DNA of 64,000 nucleotides from Cypionkella aquatica. GTDB lineage: Bacteria > Pseudomonadota > Alphaproteobacteria > Rhodobacterales > Rhodobacteraceae. The DNA is taken from contig NZ_BSPP01000005.1 of the NCBI RefSeq assembly GCF_030161095.1, forward strand, positions 235,833-299,832, given 5' to 3'. Position numbers and translations under genes: made by a program. How positions within the stretch are numbered: position 1 is the stretch's first letter; each line of letters opens with the position of its first letter. Under the pieces are notes generated by a model. That model was given only the letters and a program-made list of their open reading frames with translations, made no database searches and had not been told where the DNA came from. This document shows, in pieces, positions 1 to 7,366 of this stretch.

Positions 1-6
1 TTTTTT

Positions 7-35
7 AATGATACGGCGACCACCGAGATCTACAC
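7..35 (+). other. Illumina P5 adapter remnant at contig end
   Basis: These 29 bases match the Illumina P5 flow-cell oligo from beginning to end; they begin AATGATACGGCGAC and end GAGATCTACAC. They follow a run of six T. The sequence then turns directly into coding-like DNA (a TGA at 55-57 overlapping the phnM start), with no intervening sequencing-primer site recognisable. It is untrimmed library sequence, not biology, and marks position 1 as a contig end. Nothing upstream of about base 36 should be interpreted. Confidence 0.97.
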
Positions 36-56
36 AGCAAAACAAGTGAAAGCCTG

Positions 57-1202
57 ATGATGACCGAGACGATCCTTGCCAATGCCACGCTGGTGCTGCC
101 GAATGACGTGATTTTGGGTGCAATCCGCATCGAGAACGGGGTGATTACCGCGATAGATCAAGGCGCTGCAGTGCCAAGCGGGGCCACTGATTGCGGTGGC
201 GATCTGCTGATGCCCGGCCTGATTGAGCTGCACACCGACAATCTTGAACGCCATATCGAGCCGCGCCCCAAGGTCAACTGGCCGCATGCCAGCGCCATCA
301 TCGCGCATGATGCGGAATTGGCTAGCGTTGGCATCACCACGGTGTTTGACGCGCTGCGGGTGGGGTCGATCCAATCTTCAAAAAAGATGAATTACGGCGA
401 ATATGCCCGGCATCTCGCCGACGAAATTCTGGGGCTGCGCGACAAAGGTGCGCTGAAGATCAGCCATTTTCTGCATCTGCGGGCGGAAGTTTGTAGTGAG
501 ACTTTGATCGACGAGCTGGCGAAATTCGGCCCCGCTGATCGCATCGGCATCGTGTCCCTGATGGATCACACGCCGGGTCAGCGGCAGTTCCGCGACATCA
601 ACCAGCTGCGCGCTTATGTCTGCGGCAAGCACGGGTTGTCGGAATCCGAATTTGAATCCCATATTGCCGAACAGGTGGCGATTTCCAGCCGCTTGGGCCA
701 AGCGCACGAAGCCGCCGCCGTCACCGAAGCGCGGCGTTTCGGGGCGGTGCTTGCCAGCCATGATGATACCACCGCCGCTCAGGTGGCGATTTCCGCCCGC
801 CACGGCGCGCATTTCGCCGAATTTCCGACCACGGTTGAGGCCGCCCGCGCCTGCCATGCCAATGGCATCAAGGTGATGATGGGCGCCCCGAACCTGATCC
901 GCGGCGGCTCTCATTCCGGCAATGTCGCGGCAAGCGTGCTGGCCGAGGCGGATTTGCTGGATATTGTGTCGTCCGATTATGTGCCTTCGGCGTTGCTGTC
1001 GGCGGCTTTGCTGCTGGGCGATCTTTGGGGCGATGTGGCGCGCGGTGTGGCTTGCGTGACGCAGGCCCCGGCGCGGGCGGCAGGGCTGACAGATCGGGGC
1101 AGCCTAAGCCTTGGCGCGCGCGGTGATGTGATCCGGGTGGCGCGGTTGCAAGGTGCTGCGGCGTTGCGCGGCACTTGGGTGCTGGGGCAGCGCGTCGGAT
1201 AA
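57..1202 (+). CDS. phnM: PhnM, ribose 1-methylphosphonate 5-triphosphate diphosphatase
   Basis: 381-residue amidohydrolase-fold protein of the C-P lyase pathway. It removes diphosphate from alpha-D-ribose 1-methylphosphonate 5-triphosphate, giving the substrate of PhnJ. Family marks are the N-terminal composite sheet, then PGLIELHTDNLERH near residue 55, with metal-binding histidines and a PhnM-specific acidic/His pattern, then a DHTPGQRQF segment near 170 and an ASHDD segment near 235. Length is normal for PhnM. The ATG at 57 overlaps a TGA (55-57) that would end an upstream frame, which suggests translational coupling in a phn operon truncated by the contig end. A second ATG at 60 is an equally possible start. 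Confidence 0.93.
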   Translation: MMTETILANATLVLPNDVILGAIRIENGVITAIDQGAAVPSGATDCGGDLLMPGLIELHTDNLERHIEPRPKVNWPHASAIIAHDAELASVGITTVFDALRVGSIQSSKKMNYGEYARHLADEILGLRDKGALKISHFLHLRAEVCSETLIDELAKFGPADRIGIVSLMDHTPGQRQFRDINQLRAYVCGKHGLSESEFESHIAEQVAISSRLGQAHEAAAVTEARRFGAVLASHDDTTAAQVAISARHGAHFAEFPTTVEAARACHANGIKVMMGAPNLIRGGSHSGNVAASVLAEADLLDIVSSDYVPSALLSAALLLGDLWGDVARGVACVTQAPARAAGLTDRGSLSLGARGDVIRVARLQGAAALRGTWVLGQRVG

Positions 1203-1225
1203 CGCGCCAAGCGCTGCACAAGGCG

Positions 1226-1996
1226 TCAAACAGGTGCAGCCAGCGCCACCGTGCAGCCGAGATCGCCAAGCCGGTCGCGCCAACGCTGATCAAGGCCCGC
1301 ATCGCTGAGCACATGCATGCCGCCGCCCAATTGCGCGATGCCATAGGTCAGTTGCGCGCCAAATTTGGCGGCATCTGCCACGATCACCGGGGCTGTGCTG
1401 CGCGCCAGCATCAGCGCGTTGAGCCGGGCCTCGGCCTCATCCGCGCTGGAGATTTCTCCGGCCTGCGAAATTGCACCGCCGCCCAGAAACAGCTGGTCAA
1501 ACCACAGATGCGTCAGCGCGGACTCGGCCAACGGCCCGACCATCGAGGCATTTTGCCGCCGCAGATTGCCACCCAGAAGCGTGACGCTGATCTTGGCGAC
1601 GGGCATCAGCACCTGCGCCACAGGCAGGCAATTGGTGAATACCCGCAGCGGCATCGGGTTCAACCGCAAGCGCCGCGCCAATTGCAAAACCGTGGTGCCC
1701 GCTGCCAGAAACACCGCCGTCTCTGGCCGCAGCATGGCGTAAGCTGCCTGTCCGATGGCGCGCTTGGCGGGCAGGTTGATCTGCTCGCGGCTTTCAAACG
1801 CCACTTCGGTGCCCAAGCTGACCGCGATTTGCGCGCCGCCATGGCTGCGCAAGATCTGTCCCGAAGCGACAAGCGTTAACAGATCACGCCGCACCGTCGG
1901 TTCAGACGCGCCCACCGCCGCTGCGATTTCTGCAATCGAGCAATAGCCGTGGGCAAAAAGATGCTGCCGGATGGCGGTGGGGCGATCAGTCTTCAT
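1226..1996 (-). CDS. DeoR/GlpR-family transcriptional regulator
   Basis: About 256 residues. The N-terminal winged helix (IAEIAAAVGASEPTVRRDL, then GQILRSHGGA) is the DeoR-family DNA-binding domain with its usual RRDL recognition helix. The rest is the DeoRC sugar-phosphate sensor domain, with GTTVLQLA, the TNCLPVA segment and FLGGGAI typical of the phosphosugar-binding fold. I start at the ATG of 1996 (MKTDRPTAIRQ) because the upstream in-frame extension to 2035 has no family character. It is divergent from the KbaZ/GatZ-like gene at 2134. By analogy with AgaR/GatR it probably represses that gene and senses a sugar phosphate; this is inference from position. Confidence 0.88.
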   Translation of the reverse strand: MKTDRPTAIRQHLFAHGYCSIAEIAAAVGASEPTVRRDLLTLVASGQILRSHGGAQIAVSLGTEVAFESREQINLPAKRAIGQAAYAMLRPETAVFLAAGTTVLQLARRLRLNPMPLRVFTNCLPVAQVLMPVAKISVTLLGGNLRRQNASMVGPLAESALTHLWFDQLFLGGGAISQAGEISSADEAEARLNALMLARSTAPVIVADAAKFGAQLTYGIAQLGGGMHVLSDAGLDQRWRDRLGDLGCTVALAAPV

Positions 1997-2035
1997 GGCG
2001 ATCTCGGCATGGCTTGGCTTGCACGGTGTTGCCAT

Positions 2036-2133
2036 TCAGCGATCAGAGATAATCATTGTCAATCAACCAGATGATCATTTATGATTTTTAGGAAGAAATT
2101 ATCTTCCAGTTTGATCAACAAGGATCATCAGCC
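2036..2133. promoter_or_regulatory. Divergent promoter/operator region
   Basis: AT-rich gap between the divergent DeoR-type regulator and the aldolase-subunit gene. It contains repeated TGATCA/GATCAA words and a small inverted repeat, GAAGA-AATTA-TCTTC (about 2093-2107). DeoR-type regulators usually bind short direct or inverted repeats in such gaps, so this is the likely operator region. No -35/-10 pair is clear enough to place. Confidence 0.4.
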
Positions 2134-3402
2134 ATGACCATCGCTGCATTACTCGCCCTAGCCCCGGCGCGGAAATCTGGCGAGGTGCGCGCCATCCCGT
2201 CGATCTGCTCGGCGCATCCGGTGGTGATTGCGGCCAGCTTTGCGACGGCTTTGGCGCGGGGAACCCCAATCTTGATCGAAGCGACTTGCAATCAGGTTAA
2301 TCACGAGGGCGGTTATACCGGCATGACCCCGGCCGATTTCCGCGCCTATGTGCTGGGCATCGCGGCGGTCGAGGGGTTTGATCCGGCGGGTCTGATTTTG
2401 GGTGGTGATCACCTTGGCCCCAACCCATGGACCGCCCTGCCTGCGGCGGCGGCGATGGCGAAAGCGCGCGACATGGTGGCGGGTTATGCGCAGGCGGGGT
2501 TTGCCAAGATCCATCTGGATGCCAGCATGGCTTGTGCCGATGATCCGAAGCCGCTGCCCGATGCCACCATCGCCGCGCGCAATGCCGAGCTTGCGGCTGT
2601 CGCCGAAGCGCATGCGCCAACGCCGCCAGTTTACATCATTGGCACCGAAGTGCCGGTGCCTGGTGGCGCTTGGGAAGAGGTTGAGGGGTTGGTGCCGACA
2701 TCCTCGCAAGCCGCGCTGGCAACCGCCAGCCTGCAACGCGCGGCATTTGCCGCTGCTGGCATTGAGGCCGCTTTTGCGCGGGTGGTCGGGCTTGTGGTGC
2801 AGCCGGGGGTGGAGTTTGGCAATGAAAACGTCGTTGCCTATGACCGCTCTGCCGCGGGTGATCTGATCTCGATATTGCCGCAACTGCCGATGCTGTTTGA
2901 GGCCCACTCCACCGATTACCAGACCCCGCAGGCTTTGGCCGATCTGGTACAGGATGGCTTTGGCATCCTGAAAGTCGGCCCCGGCCTTACCTTTGCGCTG
3001 CGTGAGGCCCTGTATGGGCTTGACCATATCGCCGATGTGCTGTTCCCAGACCAGCCGCGGTTGCAGGACGCGATGGAGATGCTGATGCTGCAAAAGCCGC
3101 TTTACTGGGCGAAATACTACCACGGTTCCGCTCTGCACCAGCATCTGCAACGCCATTACAGCTATTCCGACCGTATCCGCTATTACTGGACCGATCCGGT
3201 TGCCAGCGCCGCCGTCGCAGGGCTGTTGGCGCGGTTTGGGGATATGGAAATTCCCGAGCCGCTGATCTCGCAACACCTTGGCGCGGCCTATCCCGATGTG
3301 ATGCAGGGCAAGCTGGCCAAGACCGCCCCTGCCCTGCTGCGCGCCGCTGTCACCCGCGCCTTGCAGCCCTATTTCGACGCTTGTTATGGGAAGCAAGTCT
3401 AG
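2134..3402 (+). CDS. KbaZ/GatZ-like tagatose-bisphosphate aldolase subunit
   Basis: 422 residues, the usual length of the class II tagatose-1,6-bisphosphate aldolase accessory subunit (KbaZ, GatZ). Recognisable blocks are ICSAHPVVI near 25, IEATCNQVNHEGGYTGMTP near 50, GGDHLGPN near 90, IHLDASMAC near 125, and the C-terminal WAKYYHG and YSYSDRIRYYW segments. The subunit supports KbaY/GatY activity in galactitol, tagatose or N-acetylgalactosamine breakdown. No catalytic KbaY/GatY gene is beside it here. The divergent DeoR-type regulator fits a sugar-responsive locus. Confidence 0.9.
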   Translation: MTIAALLALAPARKSGEVRAIPSICSAHPVVIAASFATALARGTPILIEATCNQVNHEGGYTGMTPADFRAYVLGIAAVEGFDPAGLILGGDHLGPNPWTALPAAAAMAKARDMVAGYAQAGFAKIHLDASMACADDPKPLPDATIAARNAELAAVAEAHAPTPPVYIIGTEVPVPGGAWEEVEGLVPTSSQAALATASLQRAAFAAAGIEAAFARVVGLVVQPGVEFGNENVVAYDRSAAGDLISILPQLPMLFEAHSTDYQTPQALADLVQDGFGILKVGPGLTFALREALYGLDHIADVLFPDQPRLQDAMEMLMLQKPLYWAKYYHGSALHQHLQRHYSYSDRIRYYWTDPVASAAVAGLLARFGDMEIPEPLISQHLGAAYPDVMQGKLAKTAPALLRAAVTRALQPYFDACYGKQV

Positions 3403-3466
3403 CAGACCAGCGCCAAAAGCGGCGGATGGCCACCAGCAAAACAAAGGAGAAATTCTTGGATTTTGC

Positions 3467-3543
3467 TGGTGGCGAGAGAGAGACTTGAACTCTCGACCCC
3501 ACGATTATGAGTCGTGTGCTCTAACCAACTGAGCTACCTCGCC
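3467..3543 (-). tRNA. tRNA-Met (CAT anticodon)
   Basis: On the minus strand the sequence starts GGCGAGGTAGCTCAG and ends CTCTCGCCACCA. The 7-bp acceptor stem (GGCGAGG with TCTCGCC, last pair G-U) closes. The anticodon arm has stem CACGA/TCGTG and loop CTCATAA, giving anticodon CAT. The T loop TTCAAGT and an encoded CCA (complement of 3467-3469) are present. The acceptor begins with a paired G1-C72, so this is not initiator-like. A CAT tRNA could be lysidine-modified tRNA-Ile, but the arm sequences look like elongator Met. Confidence 0.93.
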
Positions 3544-3841
3544 ACTGGCGCGGTGAGTAGTTTGGGGGGCGGGGGGCGTCAAGGGGTATTGTGGCAGATT
3601 CTGCGGCTTGGCCGGAGTATTCTGGCGAAAGGCGGGGTTTTTGGCGGCTTGGGTGCTGCACCCGCGGGGGCGAGGTTTGCGGACCAATTTGCCTGTGCCA
3701 TAGCGGTGAAATCTGTCCCCGCTGGGACAGATTCCTGTGGGTTGTGTTTTTGAGGATGGCCACCCCTAAATATGGTGTCTAACATGCAAATTCAGCGCCT
3801 GCCCTGCCTGCGGGCGCTGTGCGGGCGGGCCGCCAATGGGA
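3544..3841. other. Gene-free stretch with a 10-bp hairpin
   Basis: About 300 bases between tRNA-Met and the hydantoinase-like gene with no convincing CDS. It contains a perfect inverted repeat AATCTGTCCC-CGCT-GGGACAGATT at 3710-3733 and several G-runs. The hairpin lacks an adjoining T tract, so I do not call it a terminator. The short frames here do not resemble known proteins. Confidence 0.6.
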
Positions 3842-5866
3842 CTATAGCACCGCTTCTTCGGGCATCGCATGGGCGACGCGAGGGCGACCCGAGGCGGTGA
3901 CGGAAATTGTCGCCTCGACAAACATCGCCTGCCCCTCAACCGAGGCTTGCCGCAGATCGCGGGCAGAGGTGATGCGCAGGTCTTCGGCACCTGCGTGTTT
4001 GGCGCGGCGTACCGCTTCCAGCGTCAGCGCGGCTTCGGTGGCGGCCATCGCGGTTTCGGGATCAGCGAAGGTTTGCAAACCATCGGGCAGATGCGCTGTA
4101 AAGCGCCCGACGCCGGGGCTGGTGACGATGGCGGTGGCGCGCTGGCTGACTTGGCCGACAACCGCGCCGATGGCATTGGCGACGCCTGCATGTTCGGGCA
4201 GGATCATCTCACACCCCAAGCGCTGACCGACTGCACCGTAGTAATAGGGGGCCGAGGCGCCAAGGCCGATCACTGGCACGCCGAGACGCGCGGTAAATTC
4301 GATCACACCCCGGTGGCGGTTCAGCGCGGCTTTTGTAAGCGCATGGCGGGCAAGCTGTTCGGGATTTTCGCCCGTAAAGCCCGGATCTTCGTCAAAGGCG
4401 GCTTCCAGCAGACATTCGACGGTCTGCGTGGTCAGCTGATCGACAATGCCCTGCGCCAAGGCGCGCGGATCGTTCGAGAACCGCTCGCCTGCGCCATTGC
4501 GGCGGCGGCCCATCAATTCGACCGCCTTTGCGGCAGCACTTGCGTCCCAAGCGTCAAGCCCGCCCAGAACGTGGCTGGCATCTGACGGCGTCACCCCGGC
4601 CATCATCACCAGACCGCGCGCGACCAGACGTTCCAATGCAGCAATTTCCAACCGGGTGGTCAGCACCTGCGCCATCGGCATCGGAGCGGTGATGCGGTCC
4701 AGCACGGTCAATTCGCGGGGACTAAGCCCGCCGGTCTGCCCCGCCATCGGCACCACAAACCGGCCATCCATATCGCCCGCCTTGTCCGACGACAAAGCTT
4801 TGTCCAAGGCGGCATGCACCATTGCACCATGATCCGCCGCCAGCAGAGAAATCGGGATCAGGCGGCGCGGGCCCAGCCGCATGCCGCCGCTGAGGCCCTC
4901 GGTGATCAGATGCACCTCTGAATCGCCACCAAGGCCAGAGGTGCGCATCGCCACCGCCTCGACCATCGTGCGGAAACCGCCGACGCGGGCGCCTTGCGGA
5001 TCAATCTCGGGCAGGCCGTCGCGCAGCAAAGCGACATCGGTGGTGGTGCCGCCGATGTCAGACACCAGCGCATCCTTGGCCCCGGTCAGCCAGCGCGCGC
5101 CGACGATGCTGGCGGCGGGGCCGGACAGAATTGTTTCAATCGGGCGTTCGCGCACCATAGCAGCCGAGATCAGCGCGCCGTCGCCGCGCACCACCATCAA
5201 CGGCGCGGTGATGCCGATTTCGGCAAGGTGACGCTCGCAGGCCGCCACCAGCCGATCAATCATGCCGATCAGCCGGGCGTTGAGCACTGCCGTCAGCGCG
5301 CGTTTCGGGCCGTTCAACTGCGCGGATAATTCGTGCGAGCAGGTGACAGGGCGACCCGTGGCGCTGCGGATCAGATCGCGGATGGCGATTTCATGCGCCG
5401 GGTTGCGGGTGGCAAAGCGCGCGGCGACGGCAAAGCCCATCACCTGCGGGCCAAGCTCGGTCAGTTGGGCGGCAAGGGCTGCCAGATCAAGCGGGGCGGC
5501 TTGCATGCCTGCATGGCTGTGGCCCCCGGCGATCTTGACCACCGGATCACCCTTCAGCGCCTCGATCAAGCCGCCACGCTCCAGATCGCCATCATCGAAG
5601 CCGACGAAGATCAGCGCGACCCGCCCACCTTGGCCCTCGACCAAAGCGTTGGTGGCAAGGGTGGTGGACAGCGACACCAAGGCCACATCCTGCGCAGCGA
5701 CCCCCGATTGCGCCAAGGCCGCGTCAACGGCACGGCCAATCCCAAGCGCAAGATCGGCGCGGGTGGTCAAGGATTTCGCCTTGCCGATCACCAGATCGGC
5801 AGCGTCGTCCACGATCACCGCATCGGTATAGGTGCCGCCGGTATCCACGCCCAGAAAATGCGCCAT
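3842..5866 (-). CDS. Hydantoinase/oxoprolinase (HyuA)-family protein
   Basis: 674 residues, typical for the ATP-dependent HyuA/acetone-carboxylase-beta family. The N-terminal GVDTGGTYTDAVIVD is the phosphate-binding loop of the actin/hexokinase-like fold. SLSTTLATNALVEGQGG and the central SDIGGTTTDVALLRDG are the other two signature blocks, and GGFRTMVEAVAMRTSGLGGDS follows. Members hydrolyse hydantoins, 5-oxoproline or related cyclic amides, or carboxylate ketones. The substrate cannot be read here because no HyuB partner gene is adjacent. A GGGAAG ribosome site lies just before the ATG at 5866. The sigma-54 gene rpoN starts upstream on the same strand. Confidence 0.88.
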   Translation of the reverse strand: MAHFLGVDTGGTYTDAVIVDDAADLVIGKAKSLTTRADLALGIGRAVDAALAQSGVAAQDVALVSLSTTLATNALVEGQGGRVALIFVGFDDGDLERGGLIEALKGDPVVKIAGGHSHAGMQAAPLDLAALAAQLTELGPQVMGFAVAARFATRNPAHEIAIRDLIRSATGRPVTCSHELSAQLNGPKRALTAVLNARLIGMIDRLVAACERHLAEIGITAPLMVVRGDGALISAAMVRERPIETILSGPAASIVGARWLTGAKDALVSDIGGTTTDVALLRDGLPEIDPQGARVGGFRTMVEAVAMRTSGLGGDSEVHLITEGLSGGMRLGPRRLIPISLLAADHGAMVHAALDKALSSDKAGDMDGRFVVPMAGQTGGLSPRELTVLDRITAPMPMAQVLTTRLEIAALERLVARGLVMMAGVTPSDASHVLGGLDAWDASAAAKAVELMGRRRNGAGERFSNDPRALAQGIVDQLTTQTVECLLEAAFDEDPGFTGENPEQLARHALTKAALNRHRGVIEFTARLGVPVIGLGASAPYYYGAVGQRLGCEMILPEHAGVANAIGAVVGQVSQRATAIVTSPGVGRFTAHLPDGLQTFADPETAMAATEAALTLEAVRRAKHAGAEDLRITSARDLRQASVEGQAMFVEATISVTASGRPRVAHAMPEEAVL

Positions 5867-5919
5867 CTGACTTCCCGCTATAGAACTGCCTTCGCAAATA
5901 GCGGCGCTGTCGGGTGAAG

Positions 5920-7248
5920 TCAGCCCTCAACGCGACCTTTTCGGCTGGTTCGCGGCAGAATAGCCTTGCGTTTGCGTCTGGAGGCGGTGGGGATGCCCTC
6001 GGCCTCGCGATATTTGGCGATGGTGCGCCGTGCAAGGGTGACACCGGTGTCGATTGCCAAAGCCATGGTCAGCGCTGCATCTGACAACGGGCGGCTGGGA
6101 TTTTCCGCCGCGATCAGCCGGGCCATCCTGCCGCGCATCGCAGCCCCCGAAATCAGCGGCTGGCCGTTGCCGCCCAAGGCCGGGCTGAACATCTGCCGCA
6201 GCCACCAAGTGCCGCGCGGGCTGTCCAGACTGGCCCCTGCCACCACCCGGCTGATCGTGCTTTCGTGAAAGCCCAAAGCCTCGGCCAGATCGGCCATTGT
6301 CATCGGGGCAAGGCCGGTCGGCCCGAGCCGGATCGCTTCTTGCTGGCGGGCAAGGATTTCACGCCCAACCAGCAGCAGGGTGGAATTGCGCGCCTCGACC
6401 ATGCGTTGCAGCGATTTGGCTTGCGCCAAGCCGTCTGCCGAGCCTGCCTCGGAGCGCTCTACCCGCAGGCTGGGCAGGGCAGATCGGTTCAAAGCGATGC
6501 CCCAACCCGTGGGGGTGGCTGTCACAACCAGATCAGGCTCGCGCGTTTGCGCAGCGGAAACGCTGGCAAATTCCGCCCCCGGCTTGGGATTCATCGCGCG
6601 GATCACCTTGAAGCGTTGCAAGACGGCGGCCTCGGTGGTGTTGCACACCTTGGCCAGACGCGCCAGATTGCCGGTGGCGAGCAGATCAAGATGCGACAGC
6701 ACGGCCGCCATATCGGCATCAAAGGCATCAGCCTCAATCGCCTGCAAGCGCAGACATTCCGCCAGATTGCGCGCAAATATCCCCGTCGGTTCAAACTGTT
6801 GCAAGCGCTGCAGCACGGCCTCGACCTCGGGCAGGGTCGAGCGGGTCTCGGCCATCACAAGGCTAAGTTCGGCGCCAAGCCAACCCGAAGGCTCTAACAC
6901 CTCGGCCAGAGCCACCGCGATTTTCAGCTGTTTCGGGGCGAGGTTCAGGCGTTCAATCTCGCCCATCACATGCGCCATGAGGCTGGGGCTGGTGTCCGCC
7001 GTCTCGGCCGCAAGCCCCAGACCGCTGCCCGCCACCAAGACGCCGGACCAACGCGGCAGCCAATCTTGCAGGCTGGGCGCCGGGGCAGGATCCAGCCTCA
7101 GATGCGGGTTTTGCGCGGCTTGTTCTTCTAGAAATTTGGTCAGCCCTGCCGCATCGGTGCGCAAAATCGCGATCGAGGCTTGCAGGCTGGCGTTCAGCTC
7201 TAGCCGCTGAGTCTGGGTCAGGCCGATCCGCGATTGGGGTGATCTCAT
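5920..7248 (-). CDS. rpoN: RNA polymerase sigma-54 factor RpoN
   Basis: 442 residues. The N-terminal GLTQTQRLELNASLQASI is region I, which binds core polymerase and answers to activator ATPases. A core-binding domain follows. Near the C-terminus, LARRTIAKYREAEGIP is the RpoN box that reads the -24 promoter element. The HTH segment (MADLAEALGFHESTISRVV) lies about residues 315-335. It is slightly shorter than E. coli RpoN because the acidic region II is reduced, as in other Rhodobacterales. Rhodobacters often carry several rpoN copies with different partners. This one is not beside nif, ptsN or hpf genes, so its regulon cannot be guessed. Confidence 0.93.
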   Translation of the reverse strand: MRSPQSRIGLTQTQRLELNASLQASIAILRTDAAGLTKFLEEQAAQNPHLRLDPAPAPSLQDWLPRWSGVLVAGSGLGLAAETADTSPSLMAHVMGEIERLNLAPKQLKIAVALAEVLEPSGWLGAELSLVMAETRSTLPEVEAVLQRLQQFEPTGIFARNLAECLRLQAIEADAFDADMAAVLSHLDLLATGNLARLAKVCNTTEAAVLQRFKVIRAMNPKPGAEFASVSAAQTREPDLVVTATPTGWGIALNRSALPSLRVERSEAGSADGLAQAKSLQRMVEARNSTLLLVGREILARQQEAIRLGPTGLAPMTMADLAEALGFHESTISRVVAGASLDSPRGTWWLRQMFSPALGGNGQPLISGAAMRGRMARLIAAENPSRPLSDAALTMALAIDTGVTLARRTIAKYREAEGIPTASRRKRKAILPRTSRKGRVEG

Positions 7249-7366
7249 GGTGCAAGGTTAGTCGCAGTGGATGCCGCGCGCAACGGGCCGTTGCACGGCC
7301 GCGCCACGCAAGGGTGGTGTTTGCGGCCATGGCCCGCTACCACTCGCAAAACAACCGAAAGCCGCG

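Noticed and set aside
378-914. Long minus-strand frame inside phnM
   Set aside because: Mirror frame of a GC-rich gene with no domain; phnM on the + strand explains the sequence.
2158-3444. 428-codon minus-strand frame over the KbaZ/GatZ-like gene
   Set aside because: Antisense shadow caused by high GC at third codon positions; His/Arg/Gln-rich and without domains.
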